Source: a bacterium C-53 (GTDB lineage: Bacteria > Bacillota > Clostridia > Lachnospirales > Lachnospiraceae). Taken from it: DNA of 64,000 nucleotides. The stretch's first letter is position 1. Each line of letters begins with the position of its first letter. Location: the NCBI GenBank assembly GCA_003612525.1, contig RAZD01000009.1:1-64000 (forward strand). The letters run 5' to 3'. Below are positions 36,502 through 44,593 of this stretch, piece by piece. The notes below the pieces were generated by a model. That model ran no database searches, was not told the origin of the DNA, and saw only the letters and a list, made by a program, of their open reading frames with translations. The translations under genes were made by a program, and so were the position numbers.

Positions 36502-38252
36502 TAACGGTCACCTCCGTTCTCATCAAAATCACCGCTGCCGCCTGACTGCGACTCATATACATCCCGGTAAATTTCATTTGACTCAAGCAGTTCCTCATGC
36601 GTGCCGAAACCATCCACTCTGCCGTCATCCATAACAATAATACGGTCCGCGTCCTGCACACTGCTGACACGCTGTGAAATAATCAGTTTCGTTGTGCCCG
36701 GTATTTTCTTCGCAAATGCTTCTCTGATCTTTGCGTCGGTCGCCGTATCCACCGCACTCGTGCTGTCGTCCAGAATCAGAATTTTCGGTTTTTTCAGAAG
36801 CGCTCTTGCAATACACAGCCTCTGCTTCTGGCCTCCCGATACATTGGTTCCTCCCTGCTCAATATAAGTCTCATACTGGTCAGGAAATCGCTCAATGAAC
36901 TCTTCAGCACACGCGAGGCGGCACGCCTCCCTGCACTCCTCCTCCGATGCATCCTTATTTCCCCATCTTAAGTTATCAAGAATCGTACCGGAGAACAGAA
37001 CATTTTTCTGCAGTACGACGGACACCTCATTTCGAAGCGTTTCAAGATCGTATTCTCTGACATCCTTTCCGCCGACAAGCACATGACCCTCTCCGGCGTC
37101 ATAAAGGCGGCTTATCATGCTTACAAGGCTTGATTTCGCGCTTCCTGTTCCTCCGATAATGCCTATGGTATCCCCGGAACGGATTTGCAGATTAATATTG
37201 TTCAGCACAGGTTTCTCACTGTCCTTATAATAACGGAATGTCACATGCTGAAATTCAATGCTTCCATCCCGTACCTCATAATCCGGATTTTGCGGGTTTG
37301 TAAGATCTGCCGTCTCATTTAGAACCTCACAAATACGCTCAGCGCTTGCGCTGCTCATTGTAATCATTACAAATACCATTGACAGCATCATAAGGCTCAT
37401 GAGAATATTCATACAATATGTAAGAAAACTCATAAGTTCCCCTGTCGTGAGGCTCCCCGAAACAATCATCTTCGCCCCAAACCAACTGATTGCCAGTATG
37501 CATCCATATACAGTAAACTGCATAATCGGAGCATTGAGAGCAATGATGCTTTCCGCTTTTATAAACATTTTATAAATGTTCTCACTTGCCTTCGTAAATT
37601 TCTTCCTCTCATAATCCTCTCTGACATATGCCTTTACTACCCTGATTCCCGACACGTTCTCCTGCACACTCGCATTCAACTCATCATATTTTTCAAACAC
37701 CTGTTTGAAATATTTGCTTACTGTCCGGATTAAAAAAAACAGACAAATGCCAAGAAAGATAACTGCCACAAGATAAATACATGCCAGTTTCGCATTGATC
37801 AGAAATGCCATCGTCATAGCAAATACAAGACTCGCCGGCGCTCTCGTACACATCCGTAAAATCATCTGATAGGCATTCTGCAAATTTGTCACGTCCGTAG
37901 TCAGACGTGTAATCAGACCTGACGTACTGAATTTGTCGATGTTCGAAAATGAAAATGTCTGTATTTTGTCATACATTGCTTTTCTTAAGTTCCGTGCAAA
38001 TCCCGTCGATGCACTTGCACCGTATTTTCCTCCCATGACTCCGAAAAACAGACTGAACATGGCTACCACTACCATACACGCACCCATAATGTAAATATGG
38101 CGCATATCGCCTGCTTCCACTCCTTTATCAATAATGGAGGCCATCATAAGCGGAATAATTGTTTCCATGATAACCTCAAGAACCATAAAGAATGGAGTCA
38201 GAAAGGAATCTTTCTTAAATTCTTTGACTTGTGCTCCTAATGTTTTCAGCAT
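36501..38252 (-). CDS. ABC exporter half-transporter, first subunit (degenerate ATPase site)
   Basis: ATG 38252, with GGAAGAGGGG upstream, gives 583 aa. The six-helix membrane domain fills about 15-320 and the ATPase domain about 345-575. Walker A is GGTGSAKSS. Walker B reads ILDDSTSAVD, with Asp in place of the catalytic Glu. The H-loop is ISQRVSSV, with Gln in place of His. The signature VSGGQ is normal. These changes mark the non-hydrolysing site of heterodimeric exporters, matched by the LSQGQ signature in the partner. A strong promoter at 38345-38373 drives both genes. The substrate is unknown; drug or antimicrobial peptide export is plausible. Confidence 0.93.
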   Translation of the reverse strand: MLKTLGAQVKEFKKDSFLTPFFMVLEVIMETIIPLMMASIIDKGVEAGDMRHIYIMGACMVVVAMFSLFFGVMGGKYGASASTGFARNLRKAMYDKIQTFSFSNIDKFSTSGLITRLTTDVTNLQNAYQMILRMCTRAPASLVFAMTMAFLINAKLACIYLVAVIFLGICLFFLIRTVSKYFKQVFEKYDELNASVQENVSGIRVVKAYVREDYERKKFTKASENIYKMFIKAESIIALNAPIMQFTVYGCILAISWFGAKMIVSGSLTTGELMSFLTYCMNILMSLMMLSMVFVMITMSSASAERICEVLNETADLTNPQNPDYEVRDGSIEFQHVTFRYYKDSEKPVLNNINLQIRSGDTIGIIGGTGSAKSSLVSMISRLYDAGEGHVLVGGKDVREYDLETLRNEVSVVLQKNVLFSGTILDNLRWGNKDASEEECREACRLACAEEFIERFPDQYETYIEQGGTNVSGGQKQRLCIARALLKKPKILILDDSTSAVDTATDAKIREAFAKKIPGTTKLIISQRVSSVQDADRIIVMDDGRVDGFGTHEELLESNEIYRDVYESQSGGSGDFDENGGDR

Positions 38253-38344
38253 TCCCCTCTTCCTTTCCATTCCCGCTGCTGTCACCCTGCGTCCAAAAAA
38301 TGGCTGCCGGATTCTCTGCCCCGGGAATAAATGTTCGTGTACGA

Positions 38345-38373
38345 ATCATAATACTTCTAAATTTATAAGTCAA
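38345..38373 (-). promoter_or_regulatory. Sigma-A promoter for the heterodimeric ABC exporter
   Basis: TTGACT (38368-38373), 17-base spacer and TATGAT (38345-38350) on the minus strand, about 90 bases before the first subunit start. Confidence 0.78.
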
Positions 38374-38408
38374 CAGAGTTTATAAACATTTTAGATAGTC
38401 TTTAAATG

Positions 38409-38478
38409 CAGGCAGGCTTCCGGCCGATTTCCAGAATAGTGAAATCATTCTGAAATATTCACGCCAAAAGCCTGCCTG
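38409..38478. repeat. Long inverted repeat with inner hairpin between GNAT gene and ABC operon
   Basis: CAGGCAGGCTT (38409-38419) and AAGCCTGCCTG (38468-38478) pair perfectly over 11 bp and enclose CAGAAT/ATTCTG (about 38432-38451). On the minus strand it follows the GNAT stop by about 40 bases and ends in GCATTTAAAG, a weak T-run. It may be the GNAT terminator or a structured leader element. Confidence 0.5.
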
Positions 38479-38515
38479 TATCCTTTCCAAACATTCGGTC
38501 AAAACGGAACTGCTC

Positions 38516-39376
38516 CTATACGGTTTTCTTATAATTTATGAAATCTTTATAAATCAGCTGATATCTCTCCAATAACTTTCGTTCAATTCTGCTTTGCCCA
38601 ATATGGCGAAATCCTAATTTCTCACACAGACGGATGGACGGCTCATTCCTCACATCAATAAATGCATTCATTTTCTCGCAGCCAAGTTTATTATGCGCAT
38701 ATTCAATAATTGCACTGCATACCTCATATGCATACCCCTGTCCCTGATGTGTCTTTGCAATCAGATACCCCAATTCCAGATCTTCAAACCCGTCGCGGAT
38801 ACTGATACCGGCCCTTCCTATGATGAGCCCTTCTCTCTTCTCCTCCACAATCCATAATCCAAAACCGTAAAACCCATACATCCTTTCTATATAGGCACGC
38901 GTAAATTCCTCCTCGTCCTTCGGATTTGGATAAAGCCCTTCCATATAAGCCGTTATAGACGGGTCCTCATAGATCTCATAAAGACGCTTTAAATCTTCAA
39001 CCGTAATTTCCCTTACAAGACAACGTTCTGTTTCAAAAATTTTCCACGGAATTCCGCGTGAACGTTCATACATATGATTCATGAATTCATAATCAATTCC
39101 ATCAAATCCCTGTATGATGCAGACCGCATCCGCAAAAGAACACAGTCTGTTCGCCTCCGTCTCATAAAGAAGATAACCTACTTTAAGCTCTCTTGCGCAC
39201 CAGGCGCCTTCTTTCCGGTCTGTAATAAGAATGGATTCATCTAAAGGGGGAACTTCCGTCACATCTTCGTTCAATTCGTACACAATCACATGATTCTCCG
39301 CCATTTCCAAAAGAAAATCATGCAGATCAGAAATCTGATTCAGTTTTTCCAAGTATAAAATTACATATTTCAACAT
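38516..39376 (-). CDS. GNAT N-acetyltransferase with extra N-terminal domain
   Basis: The 286-aa protein is longer than a plain RimI/RimJ enzyme (about 170 aa). The GNAT domain covers about 115-280: ETERCLVREITVEDLKRLYE opens it, ELGYLIAKTHQGQGYAYEVC is the acetyl-CoA loop and NEPSIRLCEKLGFRHIG the C-terminal motif. The first 110 residues (beginning MLKYVILYLEKLNQISDLHD) form a separate alpha/beta region with an ILITDRKEGAWCARE segment I cannot place. The substrate is unknown. It is divergent from the cyclophilin gene. Confidence 0.88.
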   Translation of the reverse strand: MLKYVILYLEKLNQISDLHDFLLEMAENHVIVYELNEDVTEVPPLDESILITDRKEGAWCARELKVGYLLYETEANRLCSFADAVCIIQGFDGIDYEFMNHMYERSRGIPWKIFETERCLVREITVEDLKRLYEIYEDPSITAYMEGLYPNPKDEEEFTRAYIERMYGFYGFGLWIVEEKREGLIIGRAGISIRDGFEDLELGYLIAKTHQGQGYAYEVCSAIIEYAHNKLGCEKMNAFIDVRNEPSIRLCEKLGFRHIGQSRIERKLLERYQLIYKDFINYKKTV

Positions 39377-39485
39377 AGTAATTATAGTATAGCATGAAAT
39401 CCACGCCGATACTTTACGAATTTACTTTTTTCATATAAGATATATGAAAACGCCGCTATCGGCATACAGAAAGGATGTTATTATT

Positions 39486-40007
39486 ATGGCACAAAATCCA
39501 ATTGTCACATTTGAAATGGAAAACGGGGATATCTTCAAAGCAGAGCTCTATCCCGAAATCGCACCAAACACCGTAAATAATTTTATCAGTCTGATTCAGA
39601 AAGGATTTTATGACGGCTTAATTTTCCACAGAGTCATCAAAGGCTTTATGATTCAGGGTGGAGACCCGGAAGGCACCGGCATGGGCGGACCGGACTACAG
39701 CATCAAGGGAGAATTTACACAAAATGGTTTTTCAAATACTCTGAAACACACATGCGGCGTATTATCCATGGCCAGGAGCATGCATCCCGACTCCGCCGGC
39801 TCCCAGTTTTTCGTAATGCATAAAGATTCTCCGCATCTGGACGGCGCATATGCCGCTTTCGGAAAAGTAACGGAAGGAATGGACATTGTAAACAAAATAG
39901 CAGAAACCCCAACCGATTATTCTGACCGTCCTCTTGAAAATCAGGTTTTAAAAGCCGTAACGGTAGAAACATTTGACATCGAATATCCGGAACCGGATAC
40001 TATGTAA
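39486..40007 (+). CDS. Peptidyl-prolyl cis-trans isomerase, cyclophilin type
   Basis: ATG 39486, with AAAGGA upstream, gives 173 aa; an earlier ATG at 39444 lacks a ribosome binding site. Cyclophilin motifs are FHRVIKGFMIQGGDPEGTG (catalytic Arg and Gln-Gly-Gly), LSMARSMHPDSAGSQFFVMH and LDGAYAAFGKV. There is no signal peptide, so it is cytosolic and accelerates proline isomerisation in folding. It stands alone between divergent and distal promoters. Confidence 0.95.
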   Translation: MAQNPIVTFEMENGDIFKAELYPEIAPNTVNNFISLIQKGFYDGLIFHRVIKGFMIQGGDPEGTGMGGPDYSIKGEFTQNGFSNTLKHTCGVLSMARSMHPDSAGSQFFVMHKDSPHLDGAYAAFGKVTEGMDIVNKIAETPTDYSDRPLENQVLKAVTVETFDIEYPEPDTM

Positions 40008-40172
40008 AGCGTTTACACTTTGTTCATAAATCATTTAAAAAAGTTTCATCAACATAACATGGTTTAGACATTTCTCTGGCATATACTAAGACTATCAAAA
40101 GAGAACAGCTTACAACACATCAAAGACAGCCTCATAGTAATATACTATATTAAATAAACTTTTTCATAATAA

Positions 40173-40199
40173 ATGCCAAGTGGTTTATCCACTTGGCAT
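40173..40199 (+). terminator. Strong hairpin in the cyclophilin-symporter gap
   Basis: ATGCCAAGTGG and CCACTTGGCAT form a perfect 11-bp stem around TTTAT. It is followed by CCTCCC then TTTTA, so the T-run is displaced. It lies 165 bases past the cyclophilin stop and 25 bases before the symporter promoter, and may terminate cyclophilin transcription or an independent short RNA. Confidence 0.55.
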
Positions 40200-40224
40200 C
40201 CTCCCTTTTATAGACATTTTTTTC

Positions 40225-40253
40225 TTGACTCGCACTTCACATTATAATACAAT
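40225..40253 (+). promoter_or_regulatory. Sigma-A promoter for the leader peptide and symporter
   Basis: TTGACT (40225-40230), 17-base spacer and TACAAT (40248-40253) on the plus strand. The transcript would have a leader of about 130 bases before the symporter ATG at 40391. Confidence 0.7.
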
Positions 40254-40285
40254 AATAAGGGTATTACAAAGGACGTAATCGCATA

Positions 40286-40378
40286 ATGATTAGGTCTTTC
40301 TTTTTAATTTTTAGGAGGAAAACTAGGAGGAAAATCCTCTGCTCGCATATGGGCTCGCATTTTCCTTCGGAAAACTAG
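40286..40378 (+). CDS. Candidate 30-aa leader peptide upstream of the symporter
   Basis: ATG 40286 opens a frame of 30 codons ending at TAG 40376-40378, beginning MIRSFFLIFRRKTRRKI and rich in arginine AGG codons. AAAGGA lies 12-13 bases upstream. The stop codon overlaps the AGGAGG ribosome binding site of the symporter. The internal AGG-AGG codons are also Shine-Dalgarno-like, and AAAACTAGGAGGA occurs twice (40319-40331 and 40372-40384). It may act by translational coupling or attenuation. Expression as a peptide is unproven. Confidence 0.4.
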   Translation: MIRSFFLIFRRKTRRKILCSHMGSHFPSEN

Positions 40379-40390
40379 GAGGATTACATA

Positions 40391-41830
40391 ATGGAGAGTT
40401 TTATTCAAACCGTCACATATGTGAACGGCAAAGTGAACGGTTTTGTCTGGGGACCGATCATGCTTGTATTTTTCCTGTTCGTCGGGTTTATGTTTACCGT
40501 CAGAACCGGAGTATTTCAAATCAGTCATTTTAAGTATTGGATTGATGTTACATTTTTAAATATCTTCCGGAAAAAGGAAGTCCGCAAAACACAGGATGCA
40601 CATGCCATTTCACAGTTTCAGTCGCTTTGCACCGCACTTGCCGCGACGATCGGAACCGGAAATATTGCCGGCGTTGCAACCGCAATTGTTGCCGGAGGCC
40701 CGGGAGCCGTATTCTGGATGTGGCTTTCCGCATTCCTGGGAACCATGACAAACTTTGCCGAAAATACGCTGGGCATCAAATACCGTTCCAAAAATGAAAA
40801 AGGCGAATGGGTAGGCGGCGCCATGTACTATATTGAAAGAGGTCTGGGATGGAAATGGCTTGCCGTTATCTTTTCCTGCTTCTGTACACTCGCCTCTTTC
40901 GGTATCGGAAACATGTCACAGGTCAATTCCATTGCCAGCGGACTGAAAAATTCTTTTGACATAGACCCGCGCATCACGGCTGTTATCCTGATGATATTCG
41001 TAGCGCTTGTGATTCTTGGCGGAATCAAACGAATTGCCAGCGTTACGGAAAAGATCGTACCATTTATGGCAATCGCCTATATTGTCGGCGGACTGATTGT
41101 TATCTTCTGTAATATCGGAGATGTTCCCGGCGCATTTGCCTTAATCTTCCGTGAAGCATTCAGCTTCCGCTCTGCGGCGGGCGGTGTTGCAGGCTATGGC
41201 ATATCCGTTGCTATGAGAAACGGAATTGCCCGCGGCGTCTTCTCCAACGAAGCAGGACTTGGTTCCTCCGTTATGGTACACTCCGCATCTGATGTAAAAG
41301 AACCTGTTGTTCAGGGCATGTGGGGAATTTTCGAAGTATGCGCCGACACGCTTATCGTATGTACAATTACCGCACTCGTTATTCTGACAAGCGGCGTATA
41401 TAATACAGACGCTTATTTGTCCGCAATCGCGGCGGGAGAAGAAGTCGTAAGCGGCGCTGCGCTTACAAGCAATGCCTTTTCCTCTGTCATACCTCACGGG
41501 GATAAATTCGTCGCTATCGGCATTATGCTTTTCGCTTTTTCCACCGTACTAGGATGGTCTTTCTATGGGGAACGCGCCATCAATTACCTATTTGGTGCAA
41601 AAGCAGTCCCTGTTTACAAAGTCATTTTTATCATTATTATTTACTTTGGCTGCACTGCTTCTCTTGACCTGGTGTGGGATATTTCAGATACCTTCAACGG
41701 CCTGATGTCCATACCAAACTTAATCGCCGTGACTCTGCTTTCCGGCGAGGTTATCAAACTGACAAAAGAGTACATTCAAAGAGTCAAGTCCGGTAAAGAA
41801 ACAGAGACCGGAGAGATGATAGACGAATAA
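40391..41830 (+). CDS. Alanine/glycine:cation symporter family protein (AGCS)
   Basis: The 479-aa protein has about ten membrane helices. Family signatures include QSLCTALAATIGTGNIAGVA near residue 76, GPGAVFWMWLSAFLGTMTNF near 98 and NEAGLGSSVMVHSASDVKEP near 286. It should import alanine, glycine or a related amino acid with Na+. AGGAGG precedes the ATG. The preceding 30-codon leader frame and repeated ribosome binding sites suggest regulation at translation. A bidirectional terminator follows. Confidence 0.93.
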   Translation: MESFIQTVTYVNGKVNGFVWGPIMLVFFLFVGFMFTVRTGVFQISHFKYWIDVTFLNIFRKKEVRKTQDAHAISQFQSLCTALAATIGTGNIAGVATAIVAGGPGAVFWMWLSAFLGTMTNFAENTLGIKYRSKNEKGEWVGGAMYYIERGLGWKWLAVIFSCFCTLASFGIGNMSQVNSIASGLKNSFDIDPRITAVILMIFVALVILGGIKRIASVTEKIVPFMAIAYIVGGLIVIFCNIGDVPGAFALIFREAFSFRSAAGGVAGYGISVAMRNGIARGVFSNEAGLGSSVMVHSASDVKEPVVQGMWGIFEVCADTLIVCTITALVILTSGVYNTDAYLSAIAAGEEVVSGAALTSNAFSSVIPHGDKFVAIGIMLFAFSTVLGWSFYGERAINYLFGAKAVPVYKVIFIIIIYFGCTASLDLVWDISDTFNGLMSIPNLIAVTLLSGEVIKLTKEYIQRVKSGKETETGEMIDE

Positions 41831-41834
41831 TATT

Positions 41835-41870
41835 AAAAGAAGCCGGTGTCCTAAGCGTCCGGCTTCTTTT
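41835..41870. terminator. Bidirectional terminator between symporter and anti-sigma gene
   Basis: AAAAGAAGCCGG pairs with CCGGCTTCTTTT across a 12-base loop, between convergent stops at 41830 and 41884. Confidence 0.88.
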
Positions 41871-41883
41871 CTATATCATACTC

Positions 41884-42897
41884 TTATTGCAATTCAAACG
41901 TAACATAAACCGTTTCTTCATTGGGATCATCTTTTACCGGCACTTCACCCGCCTCTGCATAGGTCATAATGCGTGTACTCACTTTAATATCAGATGACTG
42001 CGTTGTACCGTCTTCATAAAACGCCGTACAGGTAATTACCGTATTGCCAAGCATTTTCTGCATTCCGTTGTTCACATCCTCCAGACTGCTGTCCTCCCCC
42101 CAGATCAAATCCAGTATTTCTCCGCTGTCATCCGAACACACATTGCAGAAATTAATCCACGTATATTCATCTGCCTGTTTCCGATAGTCAAGCGTGAGCG
42201 ACTTATATAAAGTCGTCTCATAATTCTGTTCAGGCAGTCCGGTTTCCAGATCATAATCTCCGCCGCCTATCGAACCGGTATTTAACTCACCCTCATACAT
42301 TTGGCAACCAATAATGATGCTTTCACCCTCCAGCTGAACAACCTGAAATGCACCGTTATTAATGCTGTACGTGATTTTCTCTATATTATTTCCCTCGCAT
42401 GACAAGGGCATAGCAATACAATAATCTATGTCACCCTCTTCCGTACCTCCCAGAACCCACGAATCGGCATGCTGGCCTGTGACAAAAGGCCCATCCTGCG
42501 CCACGCGGCTTTGCTCAGTCAGCGGAACCGGCTTACCCTTCTCAAGTTCCGCCGCATTTACCTGTAAGGTAAACATATTGTCAATTGCAGCCAGAAGATC
42601 ATTTCCCCTGTTCTCTGCCTCCATCACTGCCGAATCATCGACTTCCTCCGTATGCTGATAATTCCATCCCCCTTTTGCAGACACAAACGTAACTGCTACC
42701 GCCGCACAAGCGGCAGTAAGAAGAATTCCGGCAACCTTTCCACGTCCTTTTTTAACTGTTTTTATATTTTTTTCTTTTCTCATTCTGTCTTCCCCTTCCG
42801 TGCGAATCATCGAAAAGGCAATATCCGCTTTCTCCTGAACAACTTCAGGTACATAAATATCACATAAAAAAATGTCGTCTCTATCCATTCGATTCAT
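41884..42897 (-). CDS. Probable membrane anti-sigma factor partner of the ECF sigma
   Basis: The 337-aa protein has a cytoplasmic N-terminus (about 1-50), a single membrane helix (GILLTAACAAVAVTFV, about 57-72) and a long extracytoplasmic domain (about 75-337) that I do not recognise. The domain contains Cys and many acidic residues and a VTFELQ end. Its ATG overlaps the sigma factor stop by four bases (ATGA). Sigma/anti-sigma pairs are typically encoded this way, and the topology fits sequestration of the sigma factor at the membrane. The anti-sigma role is inferred from context; no zinc-binding ZAS motif is visible. Confidence 0.7.
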   Translation of the reverse strand: MNRMDRDDIFLCDIYVPEVVQEKADIAFSMIRTEGEDRMRKEKNIKTVKKGRGKVAGILLTAACAAVAVTFVSAKGGWNYQHTEEVDDSAVMEAENRGNDLLAAIDNMFTLQVNAAELEKGKPVPLTEQSRVAQDGPFVTGQHADSWVLGGTEEGDIDYCIAMPLSCEGNNIEKITYSINNGAFQVVQLEGESIIIGCQMYEGELNTGSIGGGDYDLETGLPEQNYETTLYKSLTLDYRKQADEYTWINFCNVCSDDSGEILDLIWGEDSSLEDVNNGMQKMLGNTVITCTAFYEDGTTQSSDIKVSTRIMTYAEAGEVPVKDDPNEETVYVTFELQ

Positions 42898-43412
42898 GCC
42901 TTCCTCTCAACTTCATAATAATATTCCGCAATCCTCTTCCGCCCTCTGTGGAGCCGTGTCTGTACAGTACTCTTTGGTATTTTCAAGATTTCTGCAATCT
43001 CGCCAATATGATAGCCTTCGCTATAAAACAATGTCATTATGATACGATACTTCTCCTCCAATAAAGACAATGCCTCTTTCAGTTCAAGATTATAGGAATC
43101 GCAAACCGCCGGTTCCTCATATTCTTCAAGACTGCTCATGCTTCCCTGTGTCTTTCTAATCTTGTAACACTTATTGATCAGAATTCTTGTCATCCACGTC
43201 TTAAAATACACGTCATGCCTCAATGTATCAATCTTTTGCCAGCAGACTAATATTGCATCCTGAATCGCATCCGCTGCATCCTCATCATTCATCAGAATGG
43301 CCAGAGCAACCCTGTACATATCTTTCATATAAAGCTTCATTAGTTCCGTAAAAGCATCTGGATTTTTCCTTTTCGCATCTTTCACCAAATTTTCAATTTC
43401 CCTGCTTTGCAT
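42894..43412 (-). CDS. ECF-type RNA polymerase sigma factor
   Basis: The 172-aa protein has region 2 (about 20-90; DAIQDAILVCWQKIDTLRH then YFKTWMTRILINKCY) and region 4 (about 110-165; LSLLEEKYRIIMTLFYSEGY then IGEIAEILKIPKSTVQTRLH). These place it in the sigma-70 ECF (SigV/SigW-like) group. AGGAGG precedes the ATG. It is co-transcribed with the membrane protein downstream, so it probably answers an extracytoplasmic signal. A TGTGCGCACA palindrome lies just before the ribosome binding site. Target promoters were not identified. Confidence 0.93.
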   Translation of the reverse strand: MQSREIENLVKDAKRKNPDAFTELMKLYMKDMYRVALAILMNDEDAADAIQDAILVCWQKIDTLRHDVYFKTWMTRILINKCYKIRKTQGSMSSLEEYEEPAVCDSYNLELKEALSLLEEKYRIIMTLFYSEGYHIGEIAEILKIPKSTVQTRLHRGRKRIAEYYYEVERKA

Positions 43413-43530
43413 AATGCACTTCCTCCTGTGCGCACAGTTGGTTTAGAACTGCTCAAAGTATCTCTTTGTTTCGTCCTGTATATTAGATAGAAAATCATCG
43501 TGAAAAATCCCATCCCAATTATATTTTTAC

Positions 43531-43558
43531 AAAAAAAGAGCCGGCATAAAACCGGCCC
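43531..43558 (-). terminator. Terminator after the first aldolase gene
   Basis: GGGCCGG and CCGGCTC pair around TTTTATG, followed by TTTTTTTG on the minus strand. It lies 14 bases past the stop at 43572. Confidence 0.88.
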
Positions 43559-43571
43559 TGTTCTCTTTCAC

Positions 43572-44507
43572 TCAGGCTTTTCCTTCGGAACCTAATACTT
43601 CTTTAATCTTATGAGATACAAGTTCTTTGACATAAGCACGTCCGTCTGTCAGATACTGTCTTGGGTCAAAATGCTCAGGATGAGCCGCCATGTGCTCTCT
43701 GATGCCTGCCGTAAGCGCCAGGCGCAGATCAGAGTCAATGTTAATCTTGCATACCGCACTTCTTGCCGCCTGCCTCAGCATGTCTTCCGGGATACCGATT
43801 GCATCATCCAGTTTCCCGCCATTCGCATTGATGACATCCACGTACTTCGGAATAACAGAAGATGCACCGTGAAGTACGATCGGGAATCCGGGAAGGCGCT
43901 TTGACACTTCATCAAGGATATCAAAACGCAGCATCGGCTTCTGGCCGGGTTTGAACTTAAATGCACCGTGGCTCGTTCCAATTGCGATTGCAAGAGAGTC
44001 AACACCCGTACGATCTACAAACTCTTCCACCTGTTCAGGCTGTGTGTATGATGCGCTCTCTGCATCCACATTGACATCATCTTCAATGCCTGCAAGTGTG
44101 CCAAGCTCCGCTTCTACTACAACGCCTTTGTCATGTGCATACTCCGCTACTTTCTTCGCCACTGCAATATTCTCTTCAAAAGGAAGTGAAGAACCATCAA
44201 TCATAACGGAAGTAAACCCGCCGTCTATACAGGATTTACAGATCTCAAAATCAGCGCCGTGATCAAGATGAAGTGCAATTGGAAGATCTGTCTCCAAAAG
44301 CGCTGCCTCAACTAACTTTACTAAATAATTGTGCTTCGCATATTTCCTTGCACCGGCAGACACCTGAAGAATCAGGGGAGATTTCAAATCCGCAGCTGCC
44401 TCCGTAATCGCCTGCACGATTTCCATGTTGTTGACATTAAACGCACCAATGGCATAGCCTCCGTCATATGCTTTCTGAAACATATCTTTGGTTGTAACTA
44501 ATGGCAT
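43572..44507 (-). CDS. fba: Class II fructose-bisphosphate aldolase (copy 1)
   Basis: The 311-aa zinc aldolase cleaves fructose 1,6-bisphosphate to DHAP and glyceraldehyde 3-phosphate, or related ketose bisphosphates. Motifs are GAFNVNNMEIVQA, the zinc site HLDHGADFEICKSC (about 80), MIDGSSLPFEENI, AELGTLAGIED (about 132), IGTSHGAFKF and the phosphate site LHGASSV (about 213) with NIDSD. A second, clearly different copy is encoded 1.9 kb away (46400). This longer copy resembles the Firmicutes glycolytic enzyme; which paralogue is the main glycolytic one is not settled. Confidence 0.94.
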   Translation of the reverse strand: MPLVTTKDMFQKAYDGGYAIGAFNVNNMEIVQAITEAAADLKSPLILQVSAGARKYAKHNYLVKLVEAALLETDLPIALHLDHGADFEICKSCIDGGFTSVMIDGSSLPFEENIAVAKKVAEYAHDKGVVVEAELGTLAGIEDDVNVDAESASYTQPEQVEEFVDRTGVDSLAIAIGTSHGAFKFKPGQKPMLRFDILDEVSKRLPGFPIVLHGASSVIPKYVDVINANGGKLDDAIGIPEDMLRQAARSAVCKINIDSDLRLALTAGIREHMAAHPEHFDPRQYLTDGRAYVKELVSHKIKEVLGSEGKA

Positions 44508-44593
44508 AATCTATCATCCTTTCTATGTATTATTTTGCCGGATATACGCTCCGGCAGCTATTTTCATTATACCAATTCCCTGGAAAATTGCAA

